Assembly: GCA_037893245.1 (NCBI GenBank)
Contig: JBAIAA010000352.1
Span: forward strand, 124,001-188,000
DNA length: 64,000 bases
From: Crossaster papposus
Lineage: Eukaryota > Echinodermata > Asteroidea > Velatida > Solasteridae
Direction: 5' to 3'
The notes beneath the pieces were generated by a model, which ran no database searches, had not been told where the DNA came from, and saw only the letters and a list, made by a program, of their open reading frames with translations. This document shows, piece after piece, positions 49,601-55,600 of this stretch (positions are counted from its first letter, which is position 1; the number at the start of each line of letters is the position of its first letter). A program made the translations under genes and the position numbers.

Positions 49601-52600
49601 ATCACTCATTCCTAATAACAAAAACAATCAGGCAGATGCTAGAAAATGTATTGAACTTTAAAATAAAACTAGAGCAAGCTTACAAAAGAGACTAAATTCA
49701 CATAAATGAAAAAAATGAAAACAAAACATGCGCACTCCATACCTTAAGTACTGAAGACATTCCTTTGTCTTCATGTAGTTAATTGGCTAAATTCTCATTT
49801 TTCTCACTTCCAATTTTTGTTTTTCAACAACAATTTTTTTATCTGGGCCTCTAAGGTCTTCCCCTTTATTTATCTAGAGATAACCCTAACCCCATTTTTT
49901 CTCTAAAGCTCTTTTTTCAGAAAGAAAGAAACGGACTGTGGAAGTAAGCAAATCACTTATTTTGCTGCAAGAAATTTTGTTTAAGAAATTCAATATTGTT
50001 TTAGTCTTACCATTTGCATCCATGCCAAGGATGTCCCTAGCCTCGACCACTGTGACCTTCAGCATACAAGCGGGCGGCTAAAAGATACCGTGGATACAAA
50101 GTTAATGTAATGGAATAAAAGAAGCCTTCTAATATTGTATTTGCAATCAATCTCCTTTTTAATTTACAATTTAAGCTTGAAATGTAATGTTTTTTGTCAT
50201 ATATTTGCCACAGGTAGCAGGCTTAAGGGCCTGTGAGTGACCAGAAGGGGTCCTATTTCCCGAGGCTGAAGTCCATATATGTGTATAATATCACACATCT
50301 TAGCAGTCAACAGTTGTTAAACTATTTACCTTATTTCCCAGTTCATCTTGCATCATTTCAACGTGGATCTCATTGGGTACATTAAAAACCTGACACACAC
50401 ACAAAAATGGAAAAAAAATGCAATTTACAATTTCTGACTCACACATATTGCATCATAATAAACCTGCTTTGTTTATGTTGTTTTTTTTTGTTTTTTTACT
50501 GGTATGTTAATTGACACAAGCTAATATATTGGCGCTGGATACTGGCAATTTGTTTCAGGCATTGGTGAATTTACGACAAGTTAAGACAAATTATCTTATG
50601 TAAATAGCTGATAAAATTGGAATACTAGCCTATTTGACTAGAATTTGGCCCAGTTAACTCGTCATCATTACAACTTTTTACTCCAGGTATCAAACACACA
50701 CATTGCGTCCGATGACGTGTATACACGCAAAGTTTGTAAAAGGGATGATGGATAAACACGTCACCAGCAAGGCCAGGAAATACCTGTCAGCAACAGGCTC
50801 GCAGCAAGTTAGGCCGGAAATATCAGGGTGTGCTACCCACAGAGGCTGGCCTCAACCTGTCTCAGATCGAGGCTCGTGAAAAACAATACCGCATCTGGGC
50901 CCGGTCAACAATTAATCCTGGCGCAAACTGGTTAATCAATTCGCGCCGGATGACGTTTATAGTTTTCCCCAGATTCAAAACGGATGACGCATAAACACGC
51001 CACGAGCAAGGCCGGAAATGTCTGTCAGCAGCCAGCAAGGCCGGAAATGCGTGGGTGTGCTTCCCGGTACCATCGGCCTGAACCCGCCTCGAATCGAGTT
51101 TCGCAATATGCGCTTGCAATATGCATATTAAAATCAAACTTGGCGGGAACTTAGACATTCTGCCAGTGAAATATCTGAAATATTTTTACCTTTTGCAAAT
51201 TTGCGGCCAACTGAAGCGGGTTTGCAACACTGGTGTTCATTTTCCCGAGGGGATGAAGTAACGTCTGCAACATCTTGGTGTAGAAACCCACAAACTATCA
51301 AAGAAAACATTGCCATTGTTGATTTTAATAACAAATTACGATTCTTCCAGTGTTTACATTGGTAACAACTTAAAAATACAAACCGCTTTCAATGTTATGC
51401 CTGATTAAATTCTCTTTATTTTGTTCCGGGTCATTAAAATTGAGGCACAAAGATGTGCATTGTGGATAGATAATGTTTCAAGTAAGATACGCACTGTGTA
51501 ATATTGTTTGTTTTGTGTTTTTTTTTGTATTTTTAGTTGTTTTTGTGGGGGGAGTGGGGGGGGGGGGGGGGGGGGGAGAGAGGAGATTGGTTTATTTTTT
51601 AATATCCTTGAAGCGTCCTTGAATCCCAAAACTATTTCAGTAACAATCAAGTGAACAAGAAATTAAACAAAAATAATAAAAAAAATAAGTAAATTAAGAG
51701 AGCCAAATAATTTGATCTTAACCAGTTCGCGCCGGGATTATTTTAACATCACCGAGCCGAGGGGCGGGATTATTTTTAACGAAACTCGATCCGAAGCGGG
51801 TTCAGGCCGATAGTGCCGGGAAGCACACCCACGCATTTCCGGCCTTGCTCGCTGCTGACAGACATTTCCGAACTTGAACTTGGCGTGTTTATGCGTCATC
51901 CGTTTTGAATTTTGGGAAAACTTATATACGTCAACCGGCGCGAACTGGTTAACAAGATCATCTTCAGAGGCAAAACGACAGTGTTAATAAAACAGACATG
52001 AAAGGGAGACAGAAGCACTTGGAGTTGGGAGGAGAAACAAACAAAGAAAGGATTAAAAGGAATGGAAATCCAAGAAAGAGGGGATTAAACCGAGAGGGAT
52101 TATCATTAACTGAAGAAGATTAGAGTACACATGGTAAAGATTGAAGAATGGATTAAACTTCTTATCATATCTCTGCCAGTTTAAATGTGAAAAATGACAT
52201 TGAAAAACTATCTCAGTACAAGTGAGGGAAAAACAATATAAAAATCAAGTAAGAAAAGAATTAAACAAACTAATTAAAATATATTAAAATATGTAACCAA
52301 AAAAATTGTTACCTCTGGTTTGAGAGCATGCTTGTGGTTGCAACCTGGTTCCACCTTTGTTGCCTGGAGAAAAAAAAAATCATGAAAGTTTAAGTTGATT
52401 CTGAAAAGACTGCATTTGTTTTATGTCAATTGCTTACGATTCCAACTCATTCCAAATCTACAATGAATCGACTTGAAAATAGAAAACGATTTAGACAGTT
52501 ATCACACAGTCAATACAGTATTTGGTGCACAACTATAAAACAATTTCAAAGCAAACTAGAAATGTGATCTGAAATTCGGTACCCTCTGGAGACCTGAACA

Positions 52601-55600
52601 CAATGTGTATAATGGAGACAAAACGTCTCCGAAGGGTAAATTTCTATAGATGAATAGGTCTCCACTGGGAATTTCACGAATTAGATAAGATTTTTGGAGT
52701 GTACTCAAATTACTCAAAAACTAGGTTTAGGATGTGGGTTAGGGTTAGTGTTTGGGTTAGGGTATAATATAGGGTATATTGGGTCGAAATTTCAACCCAG
52801 GAAATTAATTGTGGTTGAAATAGGAGCATTTTGAAAAAGGTGCCCGACTTTTTAAGCAGTTTGTACACGAAAACAAAGAGATGTCTCCACTAGGATACAA
52901 ATTTGAGAGTTCGTGTTTGTGGACAAACACAGGGCTGTTTCGAGTGTCTAAAATTACTTTAAATAGGTGTGGTGGTCTAAGTGTGTGCCAAGTCTGAAGT
53001 CAATAGTCTGAAAAAAACGTGTACAAACCCTAAGGGAAAAAAAAATTCACTGTTCATGTGACGCCCTGTGACCTTGAAAAAATTTTTTTATAGGAAAACA
53101 AAAACTGGCAGAAAATTAATTTCAAATAGCTGACTTTCTTTTTTTGACAGTTTTTAGGCAATTTAAACAGAAAGCTTTGCTTTGCCATTTGATAAAATGA
53201 TTGCTACACATCCCGATATATCATAATAAGTATAGACACTGCAGTAAAAACAAAAGTGAAATTTGTTTTTAACTTCGACTTATTTGCAGATATCGAAAAT
53301 ATTTACTACCAAATTATTAAGAAATATCTTACTCTTTTGAAAGTAAATAATGATTCTAGGCATCCAGCAAAATGATTGCTCTAGATATCCTGTAATTATT
53401 TAAAAAAAAATAAAATAACATAAGAATAACTGCTCGACGCCGTTTTTCGTGCTTTTCTCGCTATCAATGACTGTAAAACTTCTTTTTTTAGGTCTGTATT
53501 TAATTGTAAAGAAGTCAACCTCTGACTCAAAATTGGCCAGTTGAATGGAAAACAGTACCTTAACATTAATGGATAATTGAAATAGATAACATTTTTGTGG
53601 TTTGTGAAAAGCTACTACTGGTACTTCAAAATGACAGAGGGTCTGTGGTTTTATTGGTTTTGAAAACTGTTTTTTTTATCATACTCAAACTTTGGGTGCC
53701 ACCCTGAGGTTACATAATGACCTACATCACATCTCAATCAACAGGAAATTATTGATCCTGAAAAGTGCTAAAAAGGAAAACAATTTACAAAGAATTACTC
53801 ATGGTGAAAATTAAAAACAAACCTGGACTTGCCCGTCAAATTGAAAAAAAGAAAGAAAAAAAACCAGACAATGGGAGAAGTACGAATGTGTGAAATTTGT
53901 TTCAACCGCTTTCGTTTTGTGGTTTAAAGGTAGTATACGCCATTTGCAGATATCGAAAAAAAATTATTAAGAAATATATCTTACTTATTTGAAATCCAGC
54001 AAAACGATTGCCCTAGCATCCAGCAAAACGATTGCCCTGGATATCCTGTAATTGTTCCAAAAACTTGAATTGTATAAACCAAAATTCATTATCGGCGGAC
54101 GGCGATCTCGAAAAAACATAAGAAAAACAACATAAGAAAAACTGCCCGATTGCTTTTCTCAGCAACCATGATTGTAAAACTTCGTACAGGTCAGTTAAAC
54201 GATATTTACTATGAAATATAACCCCCTAAATCCACCCATTCATGATAATTCAAGCAGTTACCAATGGTGTATACTACCTTTAATACAGATTTTTGTTCCC
54301 ACACACTGTCAGATTAGAGTGAGGTTTCCGGTGAACGAATCGAGGGAATTACGCCTTTAATTCAGCACAGACTATCAGGTTGATCCATACTAAACGTGGG
54401 CAATTTACTGGACAAGAATGGCCAAGGTCGGGGCAGTATTCGTTTTCTATTCAGCAAACACGTCAAACTTGTTTTCCGTCACAGGTTGTCAGTGTTGTTT
54501 GGGAGGTCCGTTGCTGGAGCCAGTTTATATTTAGGCCACTTTGCTTTCACAGTGCACCGGTTATAGAACCCTGGTATTTTGTCAACCTTCTAAGGTTCTA
54601 TATCGGAGATTGAATGCCCAGAGTTCCCGAGTTGACAATTATACGCTGCATCACTGACTGAACAAATTTCCAAACACTTCTTGCCAGTTGATTATTGTGA
54701 CTGAACTCACGAACATCCAATATTTTGACAACTTTAATTTTGACAACTTTAGGGCGACACTAAAGTGCCTATTTTTAGCATAACCTTGGAAGCATATACC
54801 GGTATGTGACCTGTCACCACAAAATGAGAGTAAAGTCGCACAATGTGATTCAGAGATATGGCCATCCAAAGTCAAAATATGAAGGGGTGGTCAATTTTAA
54901 GATTTTGCATAATTTGGAAAGCCCAAGTCCTCCTCTACATATTCCCATTTTTTGGTGAGATCAGATGATCGAAAACCTTTTAATTACGCGAGTTTGCGTA
55001 GTGTTTGCGTAGTTAGTGTTTGGATTAAAGTCCATTAGTGGTCTAATTAACACGGTAATTCAATATGCAAATCAGGTCCTGGTAAGTATTTTTCGTTTTC
55101 GAAATTTTGATATTTTGTTGTTTATACAATAGTTTGTATGTGTTGAAAATTTTAAGAAGAAATAATGATTAGAGCCGTTGCTATGCTCAACCGAACCTTA
55201 CTTGTCCTGTTTTGTAATCTTTTGCGTGTTTTGCTTAAAGGTAGTATACACCATTTGCAGATATCGAAAATATTTACTACCGAATTATTAGGAAATATCT
55301 TACTCATTTGAAAGTAAATAATGATTGTAGGCATCCAGCGAAATGATTGCGCTAGATATCCTGTAATTATTCTGAAAAGTAGAATTTTATAAAGAAAAAT
55401 TTGTGATCGCCGTCCGGCGAGCTCGAAAAAACAAAGATAACATAAGAATAACTGCTCGACGCCGGTAGAAAACCAACGCCGTTTTTCGTGCTTTTCTCGG
55501 CATCCATGATTGTAAAACTTCGGACATGTCAGTTAAACGATATTTACTATAAAATACAACCCCCCAAATCTACCCATTCATGACAATTCAAGCAATTACC

